A model generated the notes under the pieces. It did no database searches. It was not told where the DNA came from and saw only the letters and a list, made by a program, of their open reading frames with translations. Positions 25,717 to 34,584 of a stretch of DNA of 34,584 nucleotides are shown piece after piece. Positions within the stretch are counted from its first letter, which is position 1. Every line of letters starts with the position of its first letter. The DNA comes from Pyrinomonadaceae bacterium (lineage in GTDB: Bacteria > Acidobacteriota > Blastocatellia > Pyrinomonadales > Pyrinomonadaceae): NCBI GenBank assembly GCA_019694345.1, contig JAIBCA010000029.1, forward strand, positions 1-34,584, given 5' to 3'. A program made the translations under genes and the position numbers.

Positions 25717-25746
25717 TTGCCGGCCGTCGTTGATCGAGGTTAAAAT
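25717..25746 (+). promoter_or_regulatory. Candidate promoter of trmL (near-leaderless)
   Basis: TTGCCG (25717-25722) and TAAAAT (25741-25746) are separated by 18 bases. The predicted transcript start is at about 25753-25755, on or next to the trmL ATG at 25755, and no Shine-Dalgarno is present. Confidence 0.45.
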
Positions 25747-25754
25747 GATCCACT

Positions 25755-26204
25755 ATGCTGCATGTCGCCCTTGTCGAACCGGAGATACCGCCAAATACCG
25801 GAAATATTGCCCGGCTCTGTGCTGCGACCGACACATCGCTGCATATCGTCGGCGTCACCGGTTTTAGAATGGACGACCGGACACTGAAACGTTCGGGGCT
25901 CGACTATTGGGAATTTGTCGAACTCCATCGGCATATCGATCTTGGTGAGTTGTACACCGCACTTCCCGATTCACGTTTTGTATATCTGACCACAAGATCC
26001 GACCGCCCTTACACAGAGTGGCGGTTTCAGGACGGCGATTGTCTGGTTTTCGGCCCTGAGACCCGCGGCCTGCCCGAAAAGGTGCTTGCCGCAAATGCGG
26101 AACGTTGCCTCACGATCCCGATGCCGAACCCCAAGGTCCGTAGCCTGAATCTGTCAACGAGCGTCGGGATCGTTTTGTACGAAGCGATCCGACAGTTGCG
26201 ATGA
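25755..26204 (+). CDS. trmL: tRNA (cytidine/uridine-34 2'-O)-methyltransferase TrmL
   Basis: The 149-residue SPOUT enzyme methylates the 2'-hydroxyl of wobble position 34 in tRNA-Leu using S-adenosylmethionine, acting as a knotted dimer. The start LHVALVEPEIPPNTGNIARL is diagnostic of TrmL. Motif 2 is FGPETRGLP and motif 3 is SLNLSTSVGIVLYEA, which form the knot and cofactor pocket. The length is close to the 157 residues of E. coli TrmL, without extra domains. It begins the plus-strand run that continues with typA; about 100 bases separate the two. Confidence 0.93.
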   Translation: MLHVALVEPEIPPNTGNIARLCAATDTSLHIVGVTGFRMDDRTLKRSGLDYWEFVELHRHIDLGELYTALPDSRFVYLTTRSDRPYTEWRFQDGDCLVFGPETRGLPEKVLAANAERCLTIPMPNPKVRSLNLSTSVGIVLYEAIRQLR

Positions 26205-26268
26205 GCGGGCCCGCCGAATACGAAGTGAATCAAAAACTGAAATTGCCTTTCGCCCGCCAATCGGTCAT

Positions 26269-26290
26269 TATACTCGTTTGCCTTCGGGCA
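26269..26290 (+). promoter_or_regulatory. typA leader: -10 box and UUCG hairpin
   Basis: TATACT (26269-26274) is a good -10 but its -35 is poor. Immediately after, TGCC-TTCG-GGCA (26279-26290) forms a small UUCG tetraloop hairpin that would sit at the very 5' end of the transcript. Confidence 0.35.
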
Positions 26291-26303
26291 CGGGATTACA
26301 ACT

Positions 26304-28115
<1,812 letters not shown>

Positions 28116-28138
28116 GATTTACATCGGAGATGTTTTCC

Positions 28139-28175
28139 GGCGGCGGTGGGCCAATTTGGCCCCTGCCGCCTTTCT
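28139..28175 (+). terminator. Terminator of typA
   Basis: Bases 28139-28153 and 28157-28170 pair over 14 bp with one bulged T (28147), one G-T wobble and an ATT loop. TTTCT follows. It starts 23 bases after the typA stop. Confidence 0.7.
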
Positions 28176-28350
28176 ATTGCTCGTCGTCGGATGTCGGATC
28201 TTCGGCCTCGGCATCCGGATCATAGGTCTCGTACCCGCACGCGTCGTCATAGTAATAACCGCGTGCCTTTTGGTCGGCCTCCCACGTCTGTTCCGACGCG
28301 TCCGGTTGGCTCTCGTCAATTTCGTCCGCCGTTTTCGGCAATTGCGTCAT
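28174..28350 (-). CDS. Small, strongly acidic protein (58 residues)
   Basis: An open frame on the minus strand from ATG 28350 to TAG 28174, with the sequence beginning MTQLPKTADEIDESQPD and containing GYYYDDACGYETYDPD. Of 58 residues 19 are Asp or Glu and only three are Lys or Arg. There is one cysteine and no TM or signal sequence. TTAGGT lies just upstream of the ATG. It fills the otherwise empty space between typA and the HAD gene and is too orderly in composition to be an obvious shadow. No family is recognised; it could be a small regulatory or metal-binding protein. Confidence 0.55.
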   Translation of the reverse strand: MTQLPKTADEIDESQPDASEQTWEADQKARGYYYDDACGYETYDPDAEAEDPTSDDEQ

Positions 28351-28394
28351 ACCTAACTTATAATCGTTTCAACCGGCGCAGACAAGAGGTACCT

Positions 28395-29243
28395 ATGAGA
28401 ACCAAAAAGACGCTTAACACACTCGCCACGATCACGCTGTCGGTGATCTCGACCTATTTTCTGATGGGTGTTTCCGCCAAGACCCAGACCGCTCGACCGC
28501 AACCGGCCGCGGATCTGCAATATCAGATCGGCGGAACGCTATATATGCAAAAGGCGGCCGAGTACCGCTCGCTTGCCTACCAGGCGTTCAACCTCGCCCG
28601 GCTGCGTCTCGACGCTGATCTTGACAAGAAAAATATCAAAAAGCTGCCAAAGGCCGAGCGCCGGATGCCGCGGGCCATCGTCGTGGACATAGACGAGACG
28701 ATCCTCGACAATTCGCCGGCACAGGCATACAGTATTGCCAACAATGCACCGTTCAACCTCAAGGATTGGTATGCCTGGGGCGAGATGCGAAAGGCCAAGG
28801 CCATCCCCGGCGCGGTCGATTTCCTGAATTACGCGGTTTCGAAGGGGGCAAAGGTATTTTACGTCTCAAATCGGGACGAGGTGCAAAAACAGGCGACAAT
28901 CGACAATTTGAAAAAGGTCGGGCTGACAGATGTCGCGGCCGACAACGTCATTTTGCGTGCCGGCGAATCGAGCAAAGAGGCACGACGGACCGCCATCGCC
29001 AAGACGTTTCGCATTCTGATGCTGATGGGCGATAACCTTGACGACTTTTCCAACGTATTTGAAAAGCGCTCTATCGCCGACCGTTTCGCCGAGGCCGACA
29101 AGGCCCGTGAGAATTTTGGCAGGAATTTTATCGTTCTGCCAAACGCGATGTACGGCACGTGGGAAAATGCGATCTACGACTACGGCCGCCTGACCGAGAC
29201 TCAAAAGGCCGAAAAACGTATGAGTGCTCTTGAATTGCCCTGA
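28395..29243 (+). CDS. Secreted HAD acid phosphatase, e(P4) / class B-like
   Basis: The 282-residue protein has an N-terminal signal sequence (about 1-28) and a HAD phosphatase domain. The nucleophile motif DIDET has Asp98 and Asp100. It also has the family marker AEYRSLAYQAFNLARLRLD, then VFYVSNRDE (motif II) and LMGDNLDDFS (motif IV). e(P4) enzymes dephosphorylate nucleotides and other monoesters outside the cytoplasm. The classical family is an outer-membrane lipoprotein, but here no lipobox cysteine is present, so a soluble periplasmic or membrane-anchored form is likely. ATG 28395 has GAGGT just upstream. TATAAT occurs at 28359-28364. It is followed 36 bases later by the S9 peptidase. 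Confidence 0.9.
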   Translation: MRTKKTLNTLATITLSVISTYFLMGVSAKTQTARPQPAADLQYQIGGTLYMQKAAEYRSLAYQAFNLARLRLDADLDKKNIKKLPKAERRMPRAIVVDIDETILDNSPAQAYSIANNAPFNLKDWYAWGEMRKAKAIPGAVDFLNYAVSKGAKVFYVSNRDEVQKQATIDNLKKVGLTDVAADNVILRAGESSKEARRTAIAKTFRILMLMGDNLDDFSNVFEKRSIADRFAEADKARENFGRNFIVLPNAMYGTWENAIYDYGRLTETQKAEKRMSALELP

Positions 29244-29279
29244 TCCGATTTTTGCAGCTATTTGCAGGCTATCTAAACT

Positions 29280-31598
29280 ATGAGAACCAGATCATCGTTC
29301 ACTTTAACAGCGGTCGTTTTCGCGTTCGCCCTTTTGCTTGCTGCGGGCACGGCGGCCCAGACGCTGACCGTTCAGCAAATTATGGCCGAACCTTCGATCG
29401 CCGGAATGCGGATCGAGGGCGAAAAGCTCTCGCCCGACGGCACGATGGTCGTTTATCTATGGAATGCGGACGGCAAATTGCCGCGTGACCTGTATTTGTC
29501 TTCGACGAGCCGTAACGATGCCAAGGTGATCTTGCGGGTCAGCGATTTGCCGAAGCCCGCAGCGACGCCGTCGCCGACGCCGGCAGCCAAGTTGGACTAC
29601 GGCCTGATCGTCAAGGACGATTTCGTTAAGGCTCGCGAAAATCAGCTCGGCGGCTTTGAATGGTCACCTGACTCCAAACGGCTTCTGTTCTCGCAGGGCG
29701 GCGATCTGTACGTCCTGACATTGGGCGAAGCCGCACCGAAACGCTACACCAAGACCCAATCGCCCGAGGTCGGTGCACGCTTTGTCGACAATAACCGCAT
29801 TCTCTATCAACAAAACGGGAACCTGTTCATTCTCAACATTTCCGACGCCACGACGGTTCAATTGACCAAGGAGGCGAACATCGCCCAGTTTATCGCCGTC
29901 GGCGGAGCAGCGGTCTCAAAGGACGGCTCGATGATCGCCTATACGGTTTCGGACACGTCCAAGAACCGGGCCCTCGTCTTACCAAACTATCTTGATGAAT
30001 TTACCGCTGCACCGACCGTTCGACGCGGCTGGGCCGAGCAAAAGCTCTTTGTCACGCCGGCCGACGGCAGCCGCGACACGCCCTTTGAGATCAAACTGCC
30101 CAAGCAGGAAGGTGTCGGCAATTTTCGGCGGACGATCTGGGCCGCCGATAACCGCAGCCTCATCGTCGATCGCGTCGATAAGGACACCAAGCGGCGGCAG
30201 CTTTTCTACGTCTTTCATGCCGGAAGCAAGGACGAACAGATCATCACCATCGCGGACGAGACCGACGAAAAGTGGCAGGCACCTTTGTCGGCGATCGTTG
30301 AACCCAACCCGAAAGACGCCAAACAGCTTTTCTATTGCTCCGAAAAGGACGGCTACAACCACATTTACATCGCCAAACTCGACGACGAAACGCCCGCAGC
30401 GGCTGCTGCCGACCCCGCGGCGAGGGTGCAGGAAGGCGGCCGTAGATTGAAGCCGGAGCCCGTCGTCACGCAGATCACCAAGGGCAAATGGCAGGTCGAG
30501 TGGGCAAAGTGGACCGCCGGCGGCGACATTGCCTATTCGTCGACCGAAGAGTCGCCCGACGAACGGCAGTTTTACATCTACGAGACCGCGAAACGCGAAA
30601 GCTGGCGACTCGCGTCAGCCGAAAAAGGGATGAAGACCGGGCCGCAGATGGACGAGAATAATGCCATCCCGACACTGATCTACGGTTTTTCGCAATGGGA
30701 CACACCGGACGACCTTTACTCGCAGCGGGTATGCTCGGACTGCAAACAGGGCGAAGCGATCACGCGTTTGACCAATACGGTCCCGGCCGCATTTACCGCC
30801 CGCAAATGGAACGTCGCTCATTTTGTCGATATTCCCTCGCGTGACGGCAAAAAGATACCGTCGAAATACTATCTGCCGGCCGGTTTTGACCCCAAAAAGA
30901 AATATCCGATGGCCGTTTTCGTCCACGGTGCGGGCTATCTGCAAAATACGATCAACGGCTGGAATAATTACTTTCGCGAGTTTATGTTCAACCAGCTGCT
31001 GACGCAAAAGGGCTATGTCGTCCTCGACATCGACTATCGCGGCTCGGCCGGATACGGACGCGATTGGCGGACCGACGTTTTCGATTTCCTCGGCGGTAAG
31101 GACATGGACGACCACATTGACGCGATCGACTATATGGTCGCCAATTATGCGGTCGATAAGGCGAAGGTCGGTGTTTACGGCGGCAGCTATGGCGGATTTA
31201 TGGCCGGCATGCTGATCACTCGTGCTCCGGACAAGGTCGCCGCCGCCGCCGCTCTGCGGCCGGTTTTCGACTGGAAGAATTACTATGCCGCTTCGCCCGG
31301 CTACACGGCCCAGAGGCTCGGTTTCCCGGATAAGAATCCCGAAGCGTACAAACGCAGTTCGCCGATCACATATGCCGATAAGCTCGAGCGGCCGCTGCTT
31401 ATCCTGCACGGTATGTCCGACGACAACGTGCACGTTCAGGATTCGATCCAAATGATCGAAAAGCTTATCCGGCTCGGCAAGACACGATACTTCGAGACGA
31501 TGCTTTATCCGTCCGAAAATCACGGCTTCGTCCGCCCCGAAAGCTGGACCGACGAATACGAGCGCATTTTGGCTTTCTTTGAAAAGCATTTGAAGTAG
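29280..31598 (+). CDS. Secreted S9 family peptidase (DPP-IV/prolyl oligopeptidase-like)
   Basis: The 772-residue serine peptidase has a signal peptide (about 1-27). It has a long beta-propeller region (about 30-500; repeats such as [20 protein letters not shown]) that filters substrates, and a C-terminal alpha/beta hydrolase. The catalytic residues are Ser636 in GGSYGGF, Asp714 or Asp715 in [11 protein letters not shown] and His748 in SENHGFV. Family members release dipeptides or cleave after proline in short peptides in the periplasm. The gene lies 36 bases after the HAD phosphatase and is probably co-transcribed, suggesting joint nutrient scavenging. The C-terminus is complete and no stem-loop terminator is visible after it. 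Confidence 0.93.
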   Translation: MRTRSSFTLTAVVFAFALLLAAGTAAQTLTVQQIMAEPSIAGMRIEGEKLSPDGTMVVYLWNADGKLPRDLYLSSTSRNDAKVILRVSDLPKPAATPSPTPAAKLDYGLIVKDDFVKARENQLGGFEWSPDSKRLLFSQGGDLYVLTLGEAAPKRYTKTQSPEVGARFVDNNRILYQQNGNLFILNISDATTVQLTKEANIAQFIAVGGAAVSKDGSMIAYTVSDTSKNRALVLPNYLDEFTAAPTVRRGWAEQKLFVTPADGSRDTPFEIKLPKQEGVGNFRRTIWAADNRSLIVDRVDKDTKRRQLFYVFHAGSKDEQIITIADETDEKWQAPLSAIVEPNPKDAKQLFYCSEKDGYNHIYIAKLDDETPAAAAADPAARVQEGGRRLKPEPVVTQITKGKWQVEWAKWTAGGDIAYSSTEESPDERQFYIYETAKRESWRLASAEKGMKTGPQMDENNAIPTLIYGFSQWDTPDDLYSQRVCSDCKQGEAITRLTNTVPAAFTARKWNVAHFVDIPSRDGKKIPSKYYLPAGFDPKKKYPMAVFVHGAGYLQNTINGWNNYFREFMFNQLLTQKGYVVLDIDYRGSAGYGRDWRTDVFDFLGGKDMDDHIDAIDYMVANYAVDKAKVGVYGGSYGGFMAGMLITRAPDKVAAAAALRPVFDWKNYYAASPGYTAQRLGFPDKNPEAYKRSSPITYADKLERPLLILHGMSDDNVHVQDSIQMIEKLIRLGKTRYFETMLYPSENHGFVRPESWTDEYERILAFFEKHLK

Positions 31599-31658
31599 GG
31601 CGGACACGCCTCAAAGAACATCGGGAAAGATGATTTAGGACGGCAAATTTCTTGCCTG

Positions 31659-31687
31659 TTCTCTGTGTTCTCTGTGTGCTCTGTGGC
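31659..31687. repeat. CTCTGTG-type short tandem repeat before the sugar-nucleotide genes
   Basis: The 29-base tract consists of three near-identical copies of a TTCTCTGTG-like unit and ends in CTCTGTGGC. Read in frame into the next gene it would give the peptide [10 protein letters not shown], which argues against an upstream start there. Dispersed repeats of this type occur in several bacterial phyla; here it is a single instance. Confidence 0.55.
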
Positions 31688-31699
31688 AAAATACTCCTT

Positions 31700-32638
31700 A
31701 TGCGGATTCTTGTCACCGGCGGTGCCGGGTTTATTGGTTCACACCTTTGCGAACGCCTTTTGAACGAAGGAAACGAGGTCATCTGCCTCGATAATTTCTT
31801 CACGGGCCGCAAGGCTAACATCTCGCACCTTTTTGATCACGGCGGATTTGAGATGATCCGCCACGACGTGACCCAGCCGATCCTGCTCGAGGTCGATCAG
31901 ATATACAATCTCGCGTGTCCTGCGTCGCCGGTCCACTATCAGTACAACCCGGTCAAAACCGTCAAGACCAACGTCCTGGGCATGATCAACATGCTCGGGA
32001 TGGCAAAGCGCGTCCGTGCCCGCATACTTCAGGCCTCGACCAGCGAAGTGTACGGCGATCCGGTCGAACATCCTCAGACCGAGAGCTATAACGGCAATGT
32101 CAACCCGATCGGGCTGCGTTCATGCTACGACGAGGGCAAACGCGTGGCGGAGACATTGATGATGGATTATCACCGCCAGAGCGGCGTCGATACGCGGATC
32201 GTCCGGATCTTCAACACCTATGGCGAGCGTATGCTCGAAAACGACGGCCGCGTCGTGTCGAACTTTATCGTCCAGGCGCTTCGCGGCAAACCGCTGACCA
32301 TTTACGGCGACGGTTCGCAGACGCGTTCATTTTGTTACGTCAGCGACCTTGTCGAAGGCTTTATCCGCCTGATGAACGCCGAGGGCGACGACGTGCATAT
32401 GCCCGTCAATATCGGCAACCCCGGCGAATTTACGATGAACGAACTCGCGGCCGAGGTCGGCACCGCCACCGGCCGCCCGGTCGATATCGAATATCTGCCG
32501 CTGCCCCAGGATGACCCGAAACAGCGCAAGCCGAATATCGACCGTGCCAAGGCCCTGCTCGGTTGGGAGCCGACCGTTCCGCTTCGCGACGGGCTGCTTA
32601 AGACGGTACAATATTTCGAGCGAACTCTCACATTTTAG
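31700..32638 (+). CDS. UDP-glucuronate decarboxylase (UDP-xylose synthase)
   Basis: The 312-residue extended short-chain dehydrogenase converts UDP-glucuronate to UDP-xylose with a bound NAD+. The Rossmann motif is GGAGFIG (7-13). Catalytic residues are Thr114-Ser115-Glu116 (STSEVYGDP) and Tyr143/Lys147 (CYDEGK). The marker stretch [19 protein letters not shown] and [10 protein letters not shown] are typical of UXS enzymes. The start is ATG 31700, not the GTG/ATG region inside the upstream repeat, because the Rossmann motif must start near residue 2. There is no clear Shine-Dalgarno. It lies 4 bases before the next epimerase and probably feeds surface polysaccharide synthesis. Confidence 0.94.
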   Translation: MRILVTGGAGFIGSHLCERLLNEGNEVICLDNFFTGRKANISHLFDHGGFEMIRHDVTQPILLEVDQIYNLACPASPVHYQYNPVKTVKTNVLGMINMLGMAKRVRARILQASTSEVYGDPVEHPQTESYNGNVNPIGLRSCYDEGKRVAETLMMDYHRQSGVDTRIVRIFNTYGERMLENDGRVVSNFIVQALRGKPLTIYGDGSQTRSFCYVSDLVEGFIRLMNAEGDDVHMPVNIGNPGEFTMNELAAEVGTATGRPVDIEYLPLPQDDPKQRKPNIDRAKALLGWEPTVPLRDGLLKTVQYFERTLTF

Positions 32639-32642
32639 GATT

Positions 32643-33629
32643 ATGAAGATACTTATTACCGGCGGCGCCGGATTCATCGGCAGCCATCTCTCGGACAAAC
32701 TGTTCGCCGAGGGCCACGAGGTCACCGTCATCGACGACCTCTCGACCGGGCGATACTCGAATATTGCCCATCTCGAGGATCGTCCCGGATTTCGGCTGAT
32801 AATTGAATCCGTCCTTAATGCCGGCCTGATGGAGCGGCTCATTCGCGAAACGGACCGCGTTTACCACATGGCGAGCGCCGTCGGAGTGCGGCTGATCATG
32901 GAGCAGCCCGTCAAGACGATCGAGACCATATTTCACGGCACTGACGCGGTGCTCAAATATTGCTCGCGATATCGCAAACGGGTGCTGATACCGAGCACGT
33001 CCGAGGTTTACGGCAAGGGCATCACGGTCCCGTTCAGCGAGGACGACGACCTGTTGACCGGCGGCACGGACAAGCACCGCTGGGCATACGCCTGTGCCAA
33101 GACGCTTGACGAATTTTTGGCACTTGCCCATTGGAAGGAAACTCAGCTGCCGGTCGTCGTATGCCGCCTGTTCAACACCGTCGGCCCGCGTCAGACCGGC
33201 CAGTACGGCATGGTCGTTCCGCGTTTTGTCCATGCCGCGCTTCGCAACGAGACGATCGAGGTCCACGGCGACGGCAGCCAATCACGCTGTTTCGGCCACG
33301 TCGCGGACGTCATCGAGGGGCTGACCAGGATGATCGAAACGCCGGCGTGCTTTGGTACCGTCGTCAACCTCGGCAATAGCGAAGAGGTCACGATCCTCGG
33401 CCTCGCTCAACGCGCTATCGAACTCACGGGTAGTTCCAGTGAGATCAAATTCATCTCTTACGACGAAGCATACGGAGCCGGGTTTGAGGATATGCAGCGG
33501 CGCGTCCCGAACCTCGAAAAGGCCGCACGGCTGATCGGCTATCAGCCAACCCGAACGCTCGATAACATCATCAATGATGTAGCCGCCGAATATCGCAATG
33601 ATTCGGCAAATGCTGTAGCCAATGCTTAA
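32643..33629 (+). CDS. NAD-dependent sugar-nucleotide epimerase/dehydratase
   Basis: A 328-residue extended SDR. GGAGFIG at 7-13 binds NAD; Ser-Thr-Ser-Glu (118-121) and Tyr149/Lys153 (YACAKTLDE) form the active site. VVCRLFNTVGPRQTGQYGMV is typical of the UDP-hexose 4-epimerase side of the family. It is similar in plan to the gene before it, but residues around 70-100 (RVYHMASAVGVRLIMEQPVK) differ, so it is a paralogous enzyme and not a duplicate. Which sugar it acts on cannot be decided from sequence alone. The start is ATG 32643, 4 bases after the previous stop. The downstream gene overlaps it by 8 bases. Confidence 0.9.
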   Translation: MKILITGGAGFIGSHLSDKLFAEGHEVTVIDDLSTGRYSNIAHLEDRPGFRLIIESVLNAGLMERLIRETDRVYHMASAVGVRLIMEQPVKTIETIFHGTDAVLKYCSRYRKRVLIPSTSEVYGKGITVPFSEDDDLLTGGTDKHRWAYACAKTLDEFLALAHWKETQLPVVVCRLFNTVGPRQTGQYGMVVPRFVHAALRNETIEVHGDGSQSRCFGHVADVIEGLTRMIETPACFGTVVNLGNSEEVTILGLAQRAIELTGSSSEIKFISYDEAYGAGFEDMQRRVPNLEKAARLIGYQPTRTLDNIINDVAAEYRNDSANAVANA

Positions 33630-34272
33630 ACTCGACCGAACACGCACATCTCGGCCCGCCGGCCACCTTGCGGTGCTTGCCGCCATTTTGATCCTTGCCG
33701 CTTCCGCCCTCGCTCAGAGCAGCGGCGGCCTTAAGGGCAAGGTGCGAAACACACGCGGCTCCGGCATCGGCGGAGCGACCGTCACGGCCCGCCTCGACGG
33801 CAAGGACGTCAAGACGGTGACGGCCAACACGAAGGGCGAATTCACGCTCGACGGGCTGACCGCCGGTATCTACAATCTGGTCTTTGAGGCCAAGGGATAC
33901 GCGAGCGGCGTTCTCTACAAGGTACGTGTGGTCAGCGGCGTAGTTGGCGACCTCGGCGAAAAGCTTATCCTCTCGCCCGATCAGGGCTCGCTCGTCATCG
34001 TCAAGGGCAGCATCTTTTTCAAGGACGGCACCAGCGTCGTCGGCGCCAAGGTCGAGATCGAGCGGGTGAATTCTGACGGTTCGGTCAAAAAACTCGGCAG
34101 CGGCATGACCAACATCAGCGGCGAGTTTGCCTTTCGCCAACCCGAAGGCCCAGCCAAACTCCGCATCATCGCTAAGTACGAAGGCACGACCGGCACAAAA
34201 GAGATCGACGTATCAGAACCCGCCATCTACCGCCTCGCGATCACCCTCGACCGTGTGAAGGACGAAAAGTAA
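33622..34272 (+). CDS. Secreted protein with two carboxypeptidase-regulatory-like domains
   Basis: A 216-residue protein with a signal peptide (GHLAVLAAILILAASALAQ). Two beta-sandwich domains follow (about 34-112 and 124-214). The first begins GGLKGKVRNTRGSGIGGATV and contains VTANTKGEFTLDGLTAGIYN, the classic CarboxypepD_reg pattern. The second shows the same layout (SLVIVKGSIFFKDGTSVVGA, then TNISGEFAF). Such domains are structural and adhesion-like, without catalysis. The ATG overlaps the epimerase stop by 8 bases, which places it in the sugar-nucleotide operon. It precedes the RHS remnant. Confidence 0.83.
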   Translation: MLKLDRTRTSRPAGHLAVLAAILILAASALAQSSGGLKGKVRNTRGSGIGGATVTARLDGKDVKTVTANTKGEFTLDGLTAGIYNLVFEAKGYASGVLYKVRVVSGVVGDLGEKLILSPDQGSLVIVKGSIFFKDGTSVVGAKVEIERVNSDGSVKKLGSGMTNISGEFAFRQPEGPAKLRIIAKYEGTTGTKEIDVSEPAIYRLAITLDRVKDEK

Positions 34273-34314
34273 CCCGTTGACCGGAAACTCGCACCCGCAG
34301 GGTCTCTATGTTGA

Positions 34315-34461
34315 AACACGACTGAACCGTTCGGCGAAGAAGTTTACGCCGACGAGGCAAACCGTACGTCTGCCCAAAAATACACGACAACCGGCGATGA
34401 CGGCCTGCGCAAACGCTTCACTGGCTACGAGAAAGATACTGAGACCGATCTCGACTTCGCC
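34315..34461 (+). pseudogene. RHS-repeat core fragment (degenerate)
   Basis: From 34330 to 34461 the frame reads FGEEVYADEANRTSA, QKYTTTGDDGLRKRFTGYEK and DTETDLDFA. This matches the conserved RHS-associated core (…PFGEE…R.KFTGYE.D.ETGLD[YF]A…), the hyperconserved end of Rhs/YD-repeat toxins. An in-frame TGA lies at 34312-34314, and the usual HDYxPFGEE lead-in is out of frame, so the 5' side is broken. The fragment stops at the family's core boundary, where it joins the IS3-like sequence. It is debris, not a working gene. Confidence 0.7.
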
Positions 34462-34584
34462 TCCCCTTCCTTCAAGATCGCTACCACTTGCGTCTCACTA
34501 AATCTGCTCCTCTTCATCTGTTCTCCTCCATCTCCTATGATGTCAGAAAACTCTACTTTTCAACTGTGCACTTTTAAGGGAAGC
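34456..34584 (-). mobile_element. End of an IS3-family insertion sequence (partial)
   Basis: The minus strand from 34584 holds the non-coding leader of an IS element, then a strong Shine-Dalgarno (GGAGGAGAA), then the transposase OrfA start at 34517. The element reaches the window edge, so its terminal inverted repeat probably lies at or just beyond it. Only this end is present; the element stops abruptly at the RHS fragment near 34456-34463, sharing the bases TTCGCC with it. Confidence 0.65.
34458..34517 (-). pseudogene. IS3-family transposase OrfA, N-terminal fragment
   Basis: The reading frame from ATG 34517 gives MKRSRFSETQVVAILKEGEA, a textbook IS3-family OrfA N-terminus (helix-turn-helix protein starting MK[RK]SRF[ST]E.Q…ILKE.EA). 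After about 20 codons the homology ends and the frame runs into the antisense of the RHS fragment, stopping at 34425. The rest of orfA and all of orfB are missing, so the element is truncated and inactive. Confidence 0.7.

Noticed and set aside
30615..31607. 330-residue open frame on the minus strand
   Set aside because: Antisense to the catalytic domain of the S9 peptidase, with no recognisable motif.
34277..34501. 74-residue open frame on the plus strand
   Set aside because: It overlaps the RHS-core fragment in another frame and crosses the RHS/IS3 junction. The RHS frame carries the recognisable sequence.

Overview
The window (34.6 kb, fairly GC-rich, about 90% coding) looks like a stretch of chromosome from a free-living diderm bacterium. 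The most likely group is Acidobacteriota, class Blastocatellia. This is an inference from gene style: many small signal-peptide proteins ending in AQ, LolA-like and TonB-C-like secreted proteins, a DUF4920 protein, RHS debris and a CTCTGTG-type intergenic repeat. No rRNA or marker phylogeny is available here to prove it. I see no tRNA or rRNA gene, CRISPR array, prophage or recognisable defence system.

Layout. 107-3395 (+): a tight operon of a family 4 glycosyltransferase, an unknown multi-pass membrane protein and a MacB/FtsX-type permease. 3385-5971 (-): an EamA transporter and lysyl-tRNA synthetase. 6100-9585 (+): mfd. 9582-10235 (-): an unusual zinc-ribbon/TM/HEXXH protein. 10427-11479 (+): a SurA-like periplasmic PPIase with a clear promoter and a 3' hairpin. 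11552-13993 (-): dus tRNA-dihydrouridine synthase, a LolA-like protein and a small coiled-coil repeat protein. 14054-19697 (-): an operon of two secreted TonB-C-like proteins that flank two tandem, diverged amidohydrolases, followed by a DUF4920 gene and a strong terminator. 19770-22497 (+): three overlapping genes for envelope proteins. 22498-23963 (-): an ECF sigma factor and a membrane anti-sigma-like protein that carries a PDZ domain. 24067-25581 (-): two secreted proteins. 25755-28115 (+): trmL and typA/bipA. 28174-28350 (-): a 58-residue acidic protein. 28395-31598 (+): an e(P4)-type HAD phosphatase and an S9 peptidase. 31700-34272 (+): UDP-glucuronate decarboxylase, a second sugar-nucleotide epimerase and a secreted carboxypeptidase-regulatory-like protein. 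34315-34584: an RHS-core remnant joined to the end of an IS3-family element.

Functionally the window mixes housekeeping (lysS, mfd, dus, trmL, typA, surA-like) with envelope and periplasm biology (glycosyl transfer, sugar-nucleotide synthesis, LolA-like carriers, TonB-C domains, secreted hydrolases and a PDZ-linked sigma/anti-sigma pair). I did not find a convincing new defence or mobile system. The best candidates for something undescribed are the mirrored TonB-C/amidohydrolase operon, the zinc-ribbon/HEXXH membrane protein, the PDZ anti-sigma factor and the small acidic ORF.
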